NCBI RefSeq assembly: GCF_900129425.1
Contig: NZ_LT670817.1
Coordinates: 4,960,001-5,024,000, forward strand
Direction of reading: 5' to 3'
DNA from: Bradyrhizobium erythrophlei
GTDB lineage: Bacteria; Pseudomonadota; Alphaproteobacteria; Rhizobiales; Xanthobacteraceae
DNA: 64,000 nucleotides
Shown in pieces: positions 34,113-42,295 of the stretch. Below the pieces are notes generated by a model. It had not been told where the DNA came from. It made no database searches and worked only from the letters and a program-made list of their open reading frames with translations. Each line of letters opens with the position of its first letter. Positions within the stretch are counted from its first letter, which is position 1. The position numbers and the translations under genes are program-made.

Positions 34113-34856
34113 CTATAATATCCGTCCACGATGGTTACCGTCAGGGTTATTATGGAGTGACTGGTCTAAATTTTAATATTCATTAAATTTGGTTAATTAA
34201 ACCAGCGCTGGTCATAAAAAACAAGCATATTTTCGGTTTTATCGGTGAAGGCCGCTCTTTTATGTATATTAATCAAACAAATAACGGTCTTTTTTTTATT
34301 TAAATTTCACGCGACAGGGTCGGGCTCTTAGTCCTCGCCGCACGCCGCCCGAACTCTGGCTTGCCATCCAGGGCGCGCATCGGGCGCTATCCCGTCAACT
34401 TCTACGCAATCACTTTGGTTGACCGGATCGTCGAAATTCTATTGGCCCTATCTGCTGCGCTCGGCGGAAGCCTTCATTGTGATTGGTCGATTCTTGTATC
34501 GACTTGACCATTCGCTTGGCCTGAGTAGAAACCATCCTGCGGACCTCCCCACTGTTGCGCCGTGAGCGGCGCAGCTCCTGACCATGTCTAGAATGTAAGA
34601 GCCATTAGGAAGATTCGAATCGCGTTTCCTTTCACGCGGCCAAAAAGGTAAACGTCTTGCGCGACAGGGTTTCCGTGCATTGAGCGCAAAACTGTCCCGC
34701 CTTATGTAGACTTAATCGTTTATCTTTCGCGCGGGAACGACTGCCCAGGCCCAGGCCCCGCCACGACTCCAGCGCCGCTGGTGCCTTTCCCGCTCTCGCC
34801 GCTAGCCACCGCGCTGGACGCTGCGCAGCGCGCGTCAGCTGCGAGATCGCAGACAT
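34113..34856. other. AT-rich gap in the mobile-element region
   Basis: About 740 bases, very AT-rich around 34160-34310 (runs of A and T). It contains no intact gene. A short TTCGAAT-containing stretch near 34613 faintly recalls a tRNA T-arm but has no cloverleaf around it. Confidence 0.4.
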
Positions 34857-35255
34857 CCAAACGGCATCCTTGTCACCATCGGCGCCGTGAAACCGACCAA
34901 GGTCATCGGGGCCTTGTCGCCGTCCCATTCGGGGGCGATTGTGTGCCGATCAAGGCGCTCCGGGCTTGGCTGGAGGCCGCCGGCATCGAAAGTGGACCGA
35001 TCTTCCGTCCGGTCCTGAAAGGTCGCCACGTGAGCCCGCACCGGCTGTCCGGCGCCTTCCGTGGCCGACATCGTGAGGCACAAGGCCAACTCCTCGGCTT
35101 GGACCCCCGCCCGGTTCACCGGTCATTCGCTCAGAAGCGGATTCGTGACGTCGGCAGACGCACAAGGTGCCTTGATCAAGATCATGGACGTGACCCGGCA
35201 CAAGTCGGTCGACACCCTGCGTGGAGCCCGTCGCCGACGAAACGCTCTGGCATAA
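34857..35255 (+). pseudogene. Tyrosine recombinase (integrase) remnant
   Basis: Pieces of one integrase lie in successive plus frames: LVAVPFGGD and CVPIKALRAWLEAAGIESGP with PIFRPVLKGRHVSPHRLSG in the first, then, after a frameshift near 35060, FTGHSLRSGFVTSA (the conserved H-x-x-R of the active site) and ALIKIMDVTRHKSVDTLRG (the H near the nucleophile). An upstream frameshift also splits ILVTIG from the following part. The N-terminal arm is missing. A dead site-specific recombinase. Confidence 0.75.
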
Positions 35256-35594
35256 ATGCAACCGCGCGACAATGTTTGCGAAGGTCTCGGTAGCGTCCAA
35301 TCGTCAGGCCAGGTGGCGGTGCAAGGTGAAAGGCAAATGGGAATAATTTTGCAATCAGCCTTTGTCCGGCCTGCCGCACTCAAACGCGCGGGCGACGCCC
35401 TACCGACGGCTATTACAAATCCGCGTCGGCTGGGTCATTTATCGCTGTTTTTATTTGCTTTGTTGAGATTAACGATACTCGGATTTTACGGGGATTTCCA
35501 AACCATCTTGCTATTCCTGATGCCGCTTACTGACGACCATGGCCTCTCGCGACGATAGAGAAGGTCGGGGTCAGCGTTGTGATGGGAATATGTG
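35256..35594. other. Intergenic region without recognisable gene
   Basis: About 340 bases with only short, domain-free frames. It separates the integrase wreck from the membrane protein at 35595. Confidence 0.4.
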
Positions 35595-35954
35595 ATGATC
35601 CTCGTTTTGGTTGCCTTGGCCGCGAGCGCTTTGCTTGGACTGGCGACCGGCTTGGTGTTTCCAGTGTGGGCAAATGCGATAGTCGGACTTCTCATCGCAT
35701 TTGTTTCAGCTACTGCTCTCCACTCTCATGGCTTCGGATTTTCAGAGGGTGTGCTCGTCACTGTTGCATGTCTATTCGTCAGCCAGGCTGCTTATTTCGT
35801 CGGTATGTTTCTGGAGTCCCACGCCGGCATTGCGGACTTTCTATCGGACGAGGCGTTCGACAACGAGCCAGACGATAATCGCAAGCACGGCATCGGCGGC
35901 GAGCAAGAGGAGCGCCGCGAGCACCCATCGCGGTCCCCTCCGCCTGAGACGTGA
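35595..35954 (+). CDS. Membrane protein with three helices
   Basis: 119 residues from the ATG at 35595 (a GTG lies directly before it). Three hydrophobic helices: ILVLVALAASALLGLATGLV, ANAIVGLLIAFVSATALHS and GVLVTVACLFVSQAAYFVGM. The C-terminal ~35 residues are polar and overlap the convergent gene at 35841-36059 by 114 bases, so the true end of function may be near the third helix. Similar short membrane proteins are common in rhizobial genomes; function unknown. Confidence 0.6.
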   Translation: MILVLVALAASALLGLATGLVFPVWANAIVGLLIAFVSATALHSHGFGFSEGVLVTVACLFVSQAAYFVGMFLESHAGIADFLSDEAFDNEPDDNRKHGIGGEQEERREHPSRSPPPET

Positions 35955-36059
35955 TGGCTTGGAACGCTGCGGTGACCGGCGCAACCACGCAACGCGACGG
36001 GGTTTCTTGCCGATCGAGCGATATGTCGTGTCCCTTTGGGACAGCGAGAGGTTCATCAT
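35841..36059 (-). CDS. Small membrane protein with basic head
   Basis: 72 residues: an Arg/Lys-rich head (SIGKKPRRVAWLRRSPQRSK) and one C-terminal helix (WVLAALLLLAADAVLAIIVW). The basic head followed by a single helix suits an inner-membrane protein with the head in the cytoplasm. It overlaps the 3' end of the gene at 35595-35954. Confidence 0.5.
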   Translation of the reverse strand: MMNLSLSQRDTTYRSIGKKPRRVAWLRRSPQRSKPSRLRRRGPRWVLAALLLLAADAVLAIIVWLVVERLVR

Positions 36060-36189
36060 AGGACACTTTCCTTGCTGATTTCCGGTCTTTGAGGATATTC
36101 AGCAAAGGTAGTGCCACCACGATTAGAGCCTGCAGGACGGTCATCGAACGGTCGGACTGACTCGCGATGCAACGACGCGTAACCGGTCG

Positions 36190-36690
36190 CGCCGAACCTG
36201 CTCGACGGGAACTTTATCGCCGCTGCGCCGAACCGGATATGGCTCGCCGACATCACCTACATCGAGACCGATCAGGGATGGCTCTACCTGGCGGCTGTCA
36301 TGGACCTGTGGCGATGAAAGATCATTTGCGCACCGAACTGCCGCTCCAGCCTTGAGGATGGTCATCTCGACGCCGCGGCCTGGCGCCGGCCTCATCCACC
36401 ATTCCTATCGGGGCGTTCAATATGCCTCGGGGTACCGGAAGGTGATGCAGTCCGCTGGCTTCCAGGCCTCGATGAGTCGCAGGGCCGACTGCTACCACAA
36501 TGCCCCGACGGAGAGCTTCTTCCACACACTCAAAACCGAACTGGTCCACCTCCGGAAATATGCGACACCGGCAGAAGCCACTCGCGCAACCGAAGGCGTC
36601 GTCACTCCGCCATCGCCTATATCAGCCCGATCAAGATGGAGCTAAAAGCAGCTCAATCCTGTCCATTTTTTCGGGGATCACCTAATGACA
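36190..36690 (+). pseudogene. IS3-family transposase orfB remnant with terminal repeat
   Basis: Fragments of one orfB in plus frames: NRIWLADITYIETDQGWLYLA (first Asp of DDE), then a deletion, then HHSYRGVQYASGY (the second catalytic Asp has become Tyr), then FQASMSRRADCYHNAPTESFF with the final Glu, and YATPAEATRA. The sequence after it (AYISPIKMELKAA region, about 36610-36650) and the GTCCATTTTTTCGGGG-like end at about 36660-36680 match the right end of such elements. It is a separate copy from the orfA at 33545, in opposite orientation. Confidence 0.8.
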
Positions 36691-36992
36691 TGAATTGCCG
36701 TCGGATTTGAAGGAGATTAGCGCTATTGACAACAAGCGCTATCTTGTTGGAATGAATCTCCCTTTACACGCTCCGCGTTTAAGTCAATTTTGCTTTTGGT
36801 TCAGCACCCGTCTGGCCGTGCCAACTTCACTCCCACCGCCCCCCGGATTGCCGACTCGTCGCATCCGCAACGGTTGGGGCGGCCTTTTGCAACTGGTTCC
36901 GACGCCGGACGCACGCAATATTTATTATACTTCAGAAGTTACATTTGGTGTAGGACACGCGGTATTCTTGTAATCGATCTTGAGAAAATTAT
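36691..36992. other. AT-rich gap without recognisable gene
   Basis: About 300 bases, AT-rich especially near 36905-36990, directly upstream of the hypothetical gene at 36993 and probably its promoter region. Confidence 0.4.
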
Positions 36993-37634
36993 ATGACACT
37001 TAGAATTTTCGCTGGTGATTTTAAATCAGGTTCGGCAGATCCTCATGGTTTTCGCTTGAGGCCGTGCGATGGCACGGGAAATTTACCAGAATTTATCCCG
37101 CACTCCAATGTTCAGACACTAGAGCGATTCGATAACATCGGCGAAGCTATGAGACGCCATGAATGTGGTGCAAGCACCGCCGCAATATCCGGTTTCGATG
37201 CTCTAAAGAAATTAATTACCGACGACACGGGCGTACCTTTTATCGTTCGCTTCAAAGACGGCCGCAGGATGATCGGGTCGGTAGGGGCGGAGGCATGGAA
37301 CCAGTTGGTTCTGAAGGTACTGGACGGAAGTCCAGGTGAATTTTCGCGTTCCTTCGTTATTTCCGAAAGTTACGATTCTTATAAACGGTTCGATCAGATC
37401 GATTGGATAGCAGCAACACCGAGTTGGTCCTCGATAGTGGTTGGAGGTATTCTACCAGCCCTCGCGATAATTGCGCTTGCGTTTACGATCGATGCAGTTT
37501 TCTGTTTGGCGTTTGAACAATGGATCGGTCATTTTTGGACCATCCCGATTTGGCTAGTTGCGGCAATAACGTTCCCACTTGCGCTAATTGGCACAGTCAT
37601 TTTTGCCAGTGAGCTTTCATCCAGTAGCGGTTAG
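36993..37634 (+). CDS. Hypothetical protein with two C-terminal membrane helices
   Basis: 213 residues. The first ~140 are soluble (FAGDFKSGSADPHGFRLRP, then IISGFDALKKLITDDTG-like and FKDGRRMIGSVGAEAWNQL), followed by two membrane helices (SSIVVGGILPALAIIALAF at ~146-170; IPIWLVAAITFPLALIGTVIF at ~182-206). It sits between IS and other remnants in AT-richer DNA, so it may be horizontally acquired. No family recognised. Confidence 0.6.
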   Translation: MTLRIFAGDFKSGSADPHGFRLRPCDGTGNLPEFIPHSNVQTLERFDNIGEAMRRHECGASTAAISGFDALKKLITDDTGVPFIVRFKDGRRMIGSVGAEAWNQLVLKVLDGSPGEFSRSFVISESYDSYKRFDQIDWIAATPSWSSIVVGGILPALAIIALAFTIDAVFCLAFEQWIGHFWTIPIWLVAAITFPLALIGTVIFASELSSSSG

Positions 37635-37721
37635 AGCCTCCGGATTTTGTACGCCAAGTGGCGTGGGTGGCTTGCAACGTCCTCCGGTCAAGCTAGGATT
37701 GTGCTTTTGGGGCGATTTTAA

Positions 37722-37892
37722 ATGAAAGCATTGGGTCTATCGATGGTCGTTGGCGGTATGGCATTCCTGGTAAGCGGCCTAGTCTGTCTATTGCCGATTG
37801 AGCGAAAGCTGTCGGCACGAGAACGTTCGTTCGATGAAAGCCAAGAGGAGATAGAGTACTATCTTAGCCAGATGCGGAAGGGGCGCGAGTGA
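37722..37892 (+). CDS. Tiny membrane-anchored protein (56 residues)
   Basis: ATG at 37722: one N-terminal helix (LGLSMVVGGMAFLVSGLVCL) then a charged helical tail (ERKLSARERSFDESQEEIEY, ending MRKGRE). The charged amphipathic tail suggests interaction with other proteins at the membrane. Too short for standard gene callers. Ribosome site not clear. Confidence 0.5.
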   Translation: MKALGLSMVVGGMAFLVSGLVCLLPIERKLSARERSFDESQEEIEYYLSQMRKGRE

Positions 37893-37898
37893 TCGCGC

Positions 37899-38177
37899 AT
37901 GGTGGAGCCCGTGCCGTGGGATCAACGGTTCTTCGATCCGATCACGGTGCCCAGCCGAAAGCCGTTGGTCAGGCTCCGTGACGCCGCTCTATACATCACC
38001 AAAGCCCAAGGCGGAGCACGATGCCCAAGAATGGCAGGCTGCAATGGAGGCGCTCATGCTGGTGCAGAACATGACGGCCCGACGACGTTCGCTCGTATCG
38101 GAGTCATGCGGGCATTGAACCGTCACGTCGAGCGCATATTCGATCCCGCCGCGCAAAAAAAGCCGGCCAAAGCGTAG
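37899..38177 (+). pseudogene. Conserved hypothetical gene with two compensating frameshifts
   Basis: The frame starts VEPVPWDQRFFDPITVPSRK and ends FARIGVMRALNRHVERIFD, both typical of a small conserved rhizobial protein. The middle (AQGGARCPRMAGCNGGAHAG) is nonsense, but in another plus frame the same bases read KPKAEHDAQEWQAAMEALML, as expected for the family. So one frameshift near 38005 and a compensating one near 38085 scramble about 27 residues. The gene may be damaged or simply contain sequencing errors. Confidence 0.65.
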
Positions 38178-38335
38178 GATCATCATCGCCCATGCGGATG
38201 GTTCAGGAACTGCACAGTTCGTGTGATCTTCACTTGGCAAAAGTAGCCATCTTTTGAGACGTTGCTTGTGGGCAACGGCGCGAAGCTAACCTTCGATCTT
38301 TCCCGGACAAGCTCGCAAGCCAGGTTGAGACAATC

Positions 38336-38608
38336 ATGAACACGCTCACTAAAAATGCTCGGAATGACATGGTCGAACACCTCAACAAGGTCTTGTCACT
38401 CGACGACCCAATGACCTTTCAAAAAGTGCTTTTGAATTACGTCCGAGGCCGCCACGAGCTGACGTTAGTTGCCGAACGAGCGGGGGTTCGACGCGAAACC
38501 ATCTGGAGATACGAAACCGGGGAGACTGCCGCACCGTTTGAAACGCTCGTCAAGATCATCGCCGCGGTCGGCGCAAAGCTTATTATCGTGTCTGATGAAG
38601 CATCTTAA
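38336..38608 (+). CDS. HigA-like antitoxin / HTH regulator
   Basis: 90 residues with a helix-turn-helix (HELTLVAERAGVRRETIWRY) and the C-terminal AAPFETLVKIIAAVGAKLII typical of HTH antitoxins of the HigA type (the family's usual region around 'PxxxxLxxxxxALG'). Upstream (38200-38335) there is no toxin gene, so it appears to be an orphan antitoxin or a stand-alone regulator. Confidence 0.65.
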   Translation: MNTLTKNARNDMVEHLNKVLSLDDPMTFQKVLLNYVRGRHELTLVAERAGVRRETIWRYETGETAAPFETLVKIIAAVGAKLIIVSDEAS

Positions 38609-38700
38609 TGCAGATACGGGTGTTAGAATCAGGACAGTGCCAAGTGTCTACAGACCATGCGCGCAGTCGTTTTTAAGATTTGTCCCGGCCGTTGTCTCAG

Positions 38701-38919
38701 GTCGCGTGACCACGGTCGCGGAGCTTTGCGCTCGCGAGAAGTGCAGCATTCGCCAAGTCAATGTGACCATCTCGCTTGCCTTCCCGCGCCCAATCTTGTG
38801 AAAGCAGCCGTAGAAGGGAAGGGTCGCCTGCCCCGCGGCATCGGCATCGAGCGGCTTCGCGATTCTGCCGACTGAATGGAGTCGACAGTTTGAGGCGCCC
38901 GGCCTCAATCTGGAATAAG
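38701..38919 (+). pseudogene. Serine recombinase C-terminal remnant
   Basis: Across two plus frames the bases read TTVAELCAREKCSIRQVN, TISLAF, then NLVKAAVEG, RLPRGIGIERL, and near the end a GLNLE stop. This is the C-terminal end of large serine recombinases. A frameshift between the pieces and the absent catalytic domain mark it as dead. Confidence 0.7.
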
Positions 38920-39171
38920 TGCGGTACGGACCCAAAAACTAAGGTCCCGAATTACGGCAGCACAAAACATCCGAATTACGGGTGCAGTGCGGTCAAACTT
39001 CGCGCCCAAGCTTGGCCGTAGCAACTTTGCCGCGTAAGCGGGATATTGGCGATCGTCGAGAGGCGACCGTTGGTCGGAAACGTCCGCAAACTTCGCCAGC
39101 GTCGCCCGCAGAAACTCGATCTGGTTATCCTTTGGTTGGCCGGCAACGACGGTCGCGCAGAACGCGACCGT

Positions 39172-39265
39172 TATCGTCGGAAATCCAAGCCTGCATTGAT
39201 GGCCGCCTGATCCACGATCATCAGGTTTGAATTTAAGAGCCGCCTTCAGGCGGCTTTTTCTTTTT
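39172..39265 (+). repeat. Dispersed repeat of PEP-CTERM-like tail plus terminator, copy 2
   Basis: Closely matches 29883-29973: the end of a frame reading YRRKSKPALMAA and stop, a shared ATCATCAGGTTTGAATT linker, and the GC hairpin. The frame upstream (LVILWLAGNDGRAERD) does not look like a PEP-CTERM helix, so only the tail of the gene is present here. Confidence 0.8.
39238..39265 (+). terminator. Rho-independent terminator
   Basis: Perfect stem GCCGCC-TTCA-GGCGGC (39239-39254) followed by TTTTTCTTTTT, directly after the repeated tail. Same arrangement as copy 1 with one loop base changed. Confidence 0.85.
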
Positions 39266-39583
39266 GCCCAGACGCGGCGGAAAACATCAAAGCTAAGGCA
39301 GTCGAACCAGCAATGCTGCGGTTATCGGACATGCTTAACCGGGTCACCTTTTCTTACATACGTCAATAGAAGCGCAGAACGTGGTGTTGGGCAAACGCTC
39401 GGCCCTTAGCCCGGTGGCGGCTTAGATCGCCGTGGCCGCCATCACCGTGGCAGCGGACTCCGCGGCCACCCCCTTCTTAGGGTCGAGCGGAGCCAATCCC
39501 GGCGCGACAATCGCTGCCGCGCGAAATATGCTGCCTTTACTCTCTGGAAGCGGTACAGCTACCCCTTCCAGAGCTATATTTTA
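39266..39583. other. Intergenic region without recognisable gene
   Basis: About 320 bases after the terminator; only short frames without domain character. Probably the promoter region of the membrane protein at 39584. Confidence 0.4.
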
Positions 39584-40186
39584 ATGCACCAATTCAATTG
39601 GAGTCCAGGAATCGGGGATCCATCCTTAGGAGGTTGGGTAACGGTGTTTCTCTATTTCCTAGCAGTAGTGAGTACATCGAAGACTGCGAATATTGTGCGC
39701 CTAAAAGAGAGATTCGTTGACAGCGAAAAATACGCATGGCGCGCGATCTCGTTTCTGTTTGTCGCTCTCGGAATCAACAAACAGCTTGACCTTCAAACGG
39801 CACTGACCGAGTTCGGTCGCGTCGTCGCGGACCATCAAGGCTGGTACAACGAGCGTCGGATAGTCCAAGTTTGGTTCATTATGGGCGTGGCCGCAGCCTG
39901 TATTTTGATAATCTGCGTGTTGCTAACCTTCGCCAGGGAATCTCCCGCGCCAACATGGCTCGCTCTCGTTGGCACAACAACGATTCTGGCGTTCGTCTTG
40001 ATCCGGGCGGCATCGTTTCACCATATCGACAGGTTTATCGGTGAGACAATACTGGGACTTCGTTGGAACTGGGTTTTGGAAATGGGCGGCATCAGCACCG
40101 TCATTGTCGCAAGCGAGTGGCGCCGAAGGAAATACAAGACTCTACCCTCTGACCGTGGCGCTCCCGCGCGAAAGATAGACGATTGA
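39584..40186 (+). CDS. Multi-pass membrane protein (hypothetical)
   Basis: 200 residues with four hydrophobic helices: GGWVTVFLYFLAVVSTSKTA, YAWRAISFLFVALGIN, VWFIMGVAAACILIICVLL and WLALVGTTTILAFVLI, then a charged C-terminus. The segment DLQTALTEFGRVVADHQGWY lies in a loop and is well conserved in rhizobial homologues as I recall them. Function unknown. Confidence 0.65.
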   Translation: MHQFNWSPGIGDPSLGGWVTVFLYFLAVVSTSKTANIVRLKERFVDSEKYAWRAISFLFVALGINKQLDLQTALTEFGRVVADHQGWYNERRIVQVWFIMGVAAACILIICVLLTFARESPAPTWLALVGTTTILAFVLIRAASFHHIDRFIGETILGLRWNWVLEMGGISTVIVASEWRRRKYKTLPSDRGAPARKIDD

Positions 40187-40246
40187 CTGCGGTGGCTCTT
40201 GGGTGAGCCACACTTCTCACCGATCGAAATATGTTCTCACAGATAA

Positions 40247-40267
40247 CCCGCCGGCGTGAGCCGGCGC
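40247..40267. repeat. REP-like palindrome, copy 1
   Basis: CCCGCCGGCGTGAGCCGGCGC: inverted arms GCCGGC around a short loop. One of a small family of similar hairpins at 40738, 41124 and 41477. It follows the membrane protein gene and may act as a terminator. Confidence 0.6.
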
Positions 40268-40440
40268 CCCTCACCTCTCCTCGTCCGGATGGCGTGATCT
40301 CGCGTGTCTCGGTCAGCTTGACCATGTGCTGCACGGCCCGGCGCGACATTGTTCGCACGCAATACGGATTTGTTAACTGGCCTTAATAACCGCCGCGCAA
40401 GGAATTTACTCCATGGTTGCCAAAACCAACGGCGGCGCAC

Positions 40441-40704
40441 ATGGATGAAAATCGCAGGGCTAGTCGACGTCGCGTCCTCAAAAGCGCGACGATCGAATTC
40501 GATCGCGGCGCACACAGTTGCGCGGTCCGAAACTTGTCAGAGGCCGGCGCCGCCCTTGATGTTCCATTTGCACTAGCTATCCCCCACGAATTCACGCTGA
40601 CCATGGTGACCGATCGGGTGAGCCGACATTGCCGGGTCATATGGCGGAAAGAGAATCGGCTCGGCGTCGCGTTCGCACAAGTAGACAATCAGCCAGAGCT
40701 TTAG
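40441..40704 (+). CDS. PilZ-like small protein
   Basis: 87 residues from the ATG at 40441. It begins NRRASRRRVLKSATIEFD and has the PilZ-like pattern of an Arg-rich start, NLSEAGAALDV (the N-x-S-x-x-G motif) and a beta-strand region (EFTLTMVTDRVSRHCRVIWR). The RxxxR motif that binds cyclic di-GMP is present in the start. It may therefore be a c-di-GMP effector, possibly for polysaccharide control; that link is inference. Confidence 0.75.
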   Translation: MDENRRASRRRVLKSATIEFDRGAHSCAVRNLSEAGAALDVPFALAIPHEFTLTMVTDRVSRHCRVIWRKENRLGVAFAQVDNQPEL

Positions 40705-40737
40705 CCAAACGGAGGCTATTGGCGCCTCGCAAGAAAA

Positions 40738-40755
40738 ACCCGCCGGCGCGACACC
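40738..40755. repeat. REP-like palindrome, partial copy 2
   Basis: ACCCGCCGGCGCGACACC: left arm of the same palindrome, right arm lost. Confidence 0.4.
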
Positions 40756-40848
40756 CGCGTACGCCAAAACGGGCTCGCCTGCTCATCGCGTGTTCACTTT
40801 CAGCTTCTTACTGTGCGCGACATTCTAGAATGCAACAGGAAGAAACCC

Positions 40849-41088
40849 ATGAAACTCAAATTTGCGCTTGTTGGACTTGCTGCACTCGCTAGTCTTGCTG
40901 CGGCAGGACCAGCGTCCGCGATGTCCGCGGCAACACCGGATGCTCTCGGCGGCTCCGATGGCGCCGTCATCCAAGTCAAGGGCGGCCACGGTCATGGTCA
41001 CGGTCACGGTCACGGCCATATGGGCGGTCGTGGCCATCATTACGGTTGGGGCCGCGGCCACCACTATGGTTGGCGGCATCGCCATTGA
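40849..41088 (+). CDS. Secreted histidine/glycine-rich protein, possible metal binder
   Basis: 79 residues from the ATG at 40849 with AGGAAG about eight bases upstream. Signal peptide (LKFALVGLAALASLAAAGP) then a mature part ending in GHGHGHGHGHMGGRGHHYGW and further His-Gly-Trp repeats. Such repeats bind Ni, Zn or Cu in many secreted proteins, but here that is only a suggestion. A 10-bp stem REP-like hairpin follows it (41124) and may end its transcript. Confidence 0.7.
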   Translation: MKLKFALVGLAALASLAAAGPASAMSAATPDALGGSDGAVIQVKGGHGHGHGHGHGHMGGRGHHYGWGRGHHYGWRHRH

Positions 41089-41123
41089 TAAGTGCTTTAT
41101 GATAGCGGCCATCTTCAACGAAA

Positions 41124-41148
41124 AGCCCGCCGGCGTGACCGGCGGGCT
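41124..41148 (+). terminator. REP-like hairpin acting as terminator
   Basis: AGCCCGCCGG-CGTGA-CCGGCGGGCT: perfect ten-base stem, 35 bases after the His-rich gene. No T run follows, so termination is likely bidirectional or rho-assisted. Confidence 0.55.
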
Positions 41149-41357
41149 CAGAATTTGATCGCCGGCTTAGGGGGATCGAACCTCAGAAGGTGGTCGAACT
41201 TATCAGGATGGAAGACGCGGCCATTGGCGTCAACGACGTGGACCTGCCATCCGGCCTTAAACAACTCGCGAGCCTTCGCGACCGTGAGCACAGGGCTGGT
41301 GAAGAGCGTCCGGGTGCTCTCGCCGTCTTTCGAAGCATGCACCACAAGCGCAGCCAT
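41148..41357 (-). CDS. Small conserved hypothetical protein
   Basis: 69 residues: a beta-hairpin-like start (MAALVVHASKDGESTRTLFT) then VLTVAKARELFKAGWQVHVV, DANGRVFHPDKFDHLL. The 'VLTVAKARELFKAGWQV' segment recurs in small rhizobial proteins as I recall. Function unknown. Confidence 0.55.
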   Translation of the reverse strand: MAALVVHASKDGESTRTLFTSPVLTVAKARELFKAGWQVHVVDANGRVFHPDKFDHLLRFDPPKPAIKF

Positions 41358-41476
41358 TGGATTTCCTGCGGGGAATAGAAAAAGCCGCCATCGGTGTCCG
41401 GTCCGATGACGGCTTGATTCTCACACCAGTTCGCAAATTGAGGTTGAGCGAATTTAGTTAAAAAAGATGCAATGAA

Positions 41477-41499
41477 ACCCGCCCGGCGTGAACCGGCGG
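41477..41499. repeat. REP-like palindrome, copy 4
   Basis: CCCGCCCGGCGTGAACCGGCGGG: arms matching those at 41124, with one extra C in the left arm. Confidence 0.55.
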
Positions 41500-41517
41500 G
41501 CTGTCTCGTTTACGCGC

Positions 41518-41733
41518 TCAGGTCCGTCCGTGGCCGAACGACGTAAGCACAGGTTTGATAGTTGCCGGCCTGTCGCCCTCGAAGAGCATCTGCCGCGATG
41601 CCTTAACGCGCCGCGCGAGGTCGAAGAGGCTGAAATCTAACAACCCATGGTCTGCACGCGGCATTTGAAAAACCCTCACGCCCTTCTCGACACCCTGCAG
41701 CCATTCAGCCGCTCGGATCGATACCTCGACCAT
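41518..41733 (-). CDS. Small hypothetical protein (uncertain)
   Basis: 71 residues (VEVSIRAAEWLQGVEKGVRV, LFDLARRVKASRQMLFEGD). No ribosome site was seen and no family recognised, so it could be a chance frame. Confidence 0.3.
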   Translation of the reverse strand: MVEVSIRAAEWLQGVEKGVRVFQMPRADHGLLDFSLFDLARRVKASRQMLFEGDRPATIKPVLTSFGHGRT

Positions 41734-41962
41734 CTGCTGGATTTCGTGCAGCAGCTAGGTCGATTGCGTCCCTGTGCTAGCCTGCGGACTTGGTCATGGC
41801 CGCGAATCCCGCGTTGGTCTCACTCGGATAGGAAGCTTCCACAATGATGAAATAGCTTTATCGGCTTAGCAGATCCTCAGATTGTCGCGAAGCCGGCGGA
41901 AATCATTCCTGCAGGCGTGGCGAGTTTCCAAAAATCGACGATTGATGGCGGCCCGAGCCTAA

Positions 41963-42202
41963 TTAGCGTTGCACTTTGCGCAAGCGGACTCCGGGTCCTC
42001 CCCCATTCTCTGCGATGAAATCGACTCCGGCCTTTTCGAGGGCGGCTCGCACGTCTTCAAGCGTACGCGGATACGGTTCTCTCGCCCCGCGCTCAAAATC
42101 TGCAATAGTCTTCGTTGCGGTTTTGCTTGCCCCTGACAAATCCGATTGCGACCAGCCAAGAAGACCGCGAGCGCCGCGGCATTGCGCCGGGGTAATAGAC
42201 AT
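41963..42202 (-). CDS. XRE-family transcriptional repressor
   Basis: 79 residues. A complete Cro/CI-type helix-turn-helix: QCRGARGLLGWSQSDLSGAS then ATKTIADFERGAREPYPRTL, ending in a short helical tail. It faces the YqaJ-HNH gene across a 93-base gap containing palindromic sites, so it probably represses that gene and itself, as phage and element repressors do. Confidence 0.8.
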   Translation of the reverse strand: MSITPAQCRGARGLLGWSQSDLSGASKTATKTIADFERGAREPYPRTLEDVRAALEKAGVDFIAENGGGPGVRLRKVQR

Positions 42203-42204
42203 TT

Positions 42205-42295
42205 TTTATGTAACCCTACATTTTATAGGTTGACTTCCGTTTCGTGTAACATTACATGAATCGTGTAGCCAACGATATCAAATTCAGGAGCGATA
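42205..42295 (+). promoter_or_regulatory. Divergent promoter with operator-like palindromes
   Basis: Two similar inverted sites lie between the XRE gene and the gene at 42296: TGTAACCCTACA (42209-42220) and TGTAACATTACA (42245-42256), both with TGTA/TACA arms. A plausible -35 (TTGACT, 42230-42235) and -10 (TTACAT, 42252-42257, 16-base spacer) for the plus-strand gene overlap the second site, so repressor bound there would block the promoter. Assignment of the sites to the XRE protein is inference. Confidence 0.65.

Noticed and set aside
34600..34640. tRNA-like TTCGAAT stretch
   Set aside because: Only the T-loop-like string is present; no acceptor, D or anticodon arms pair.
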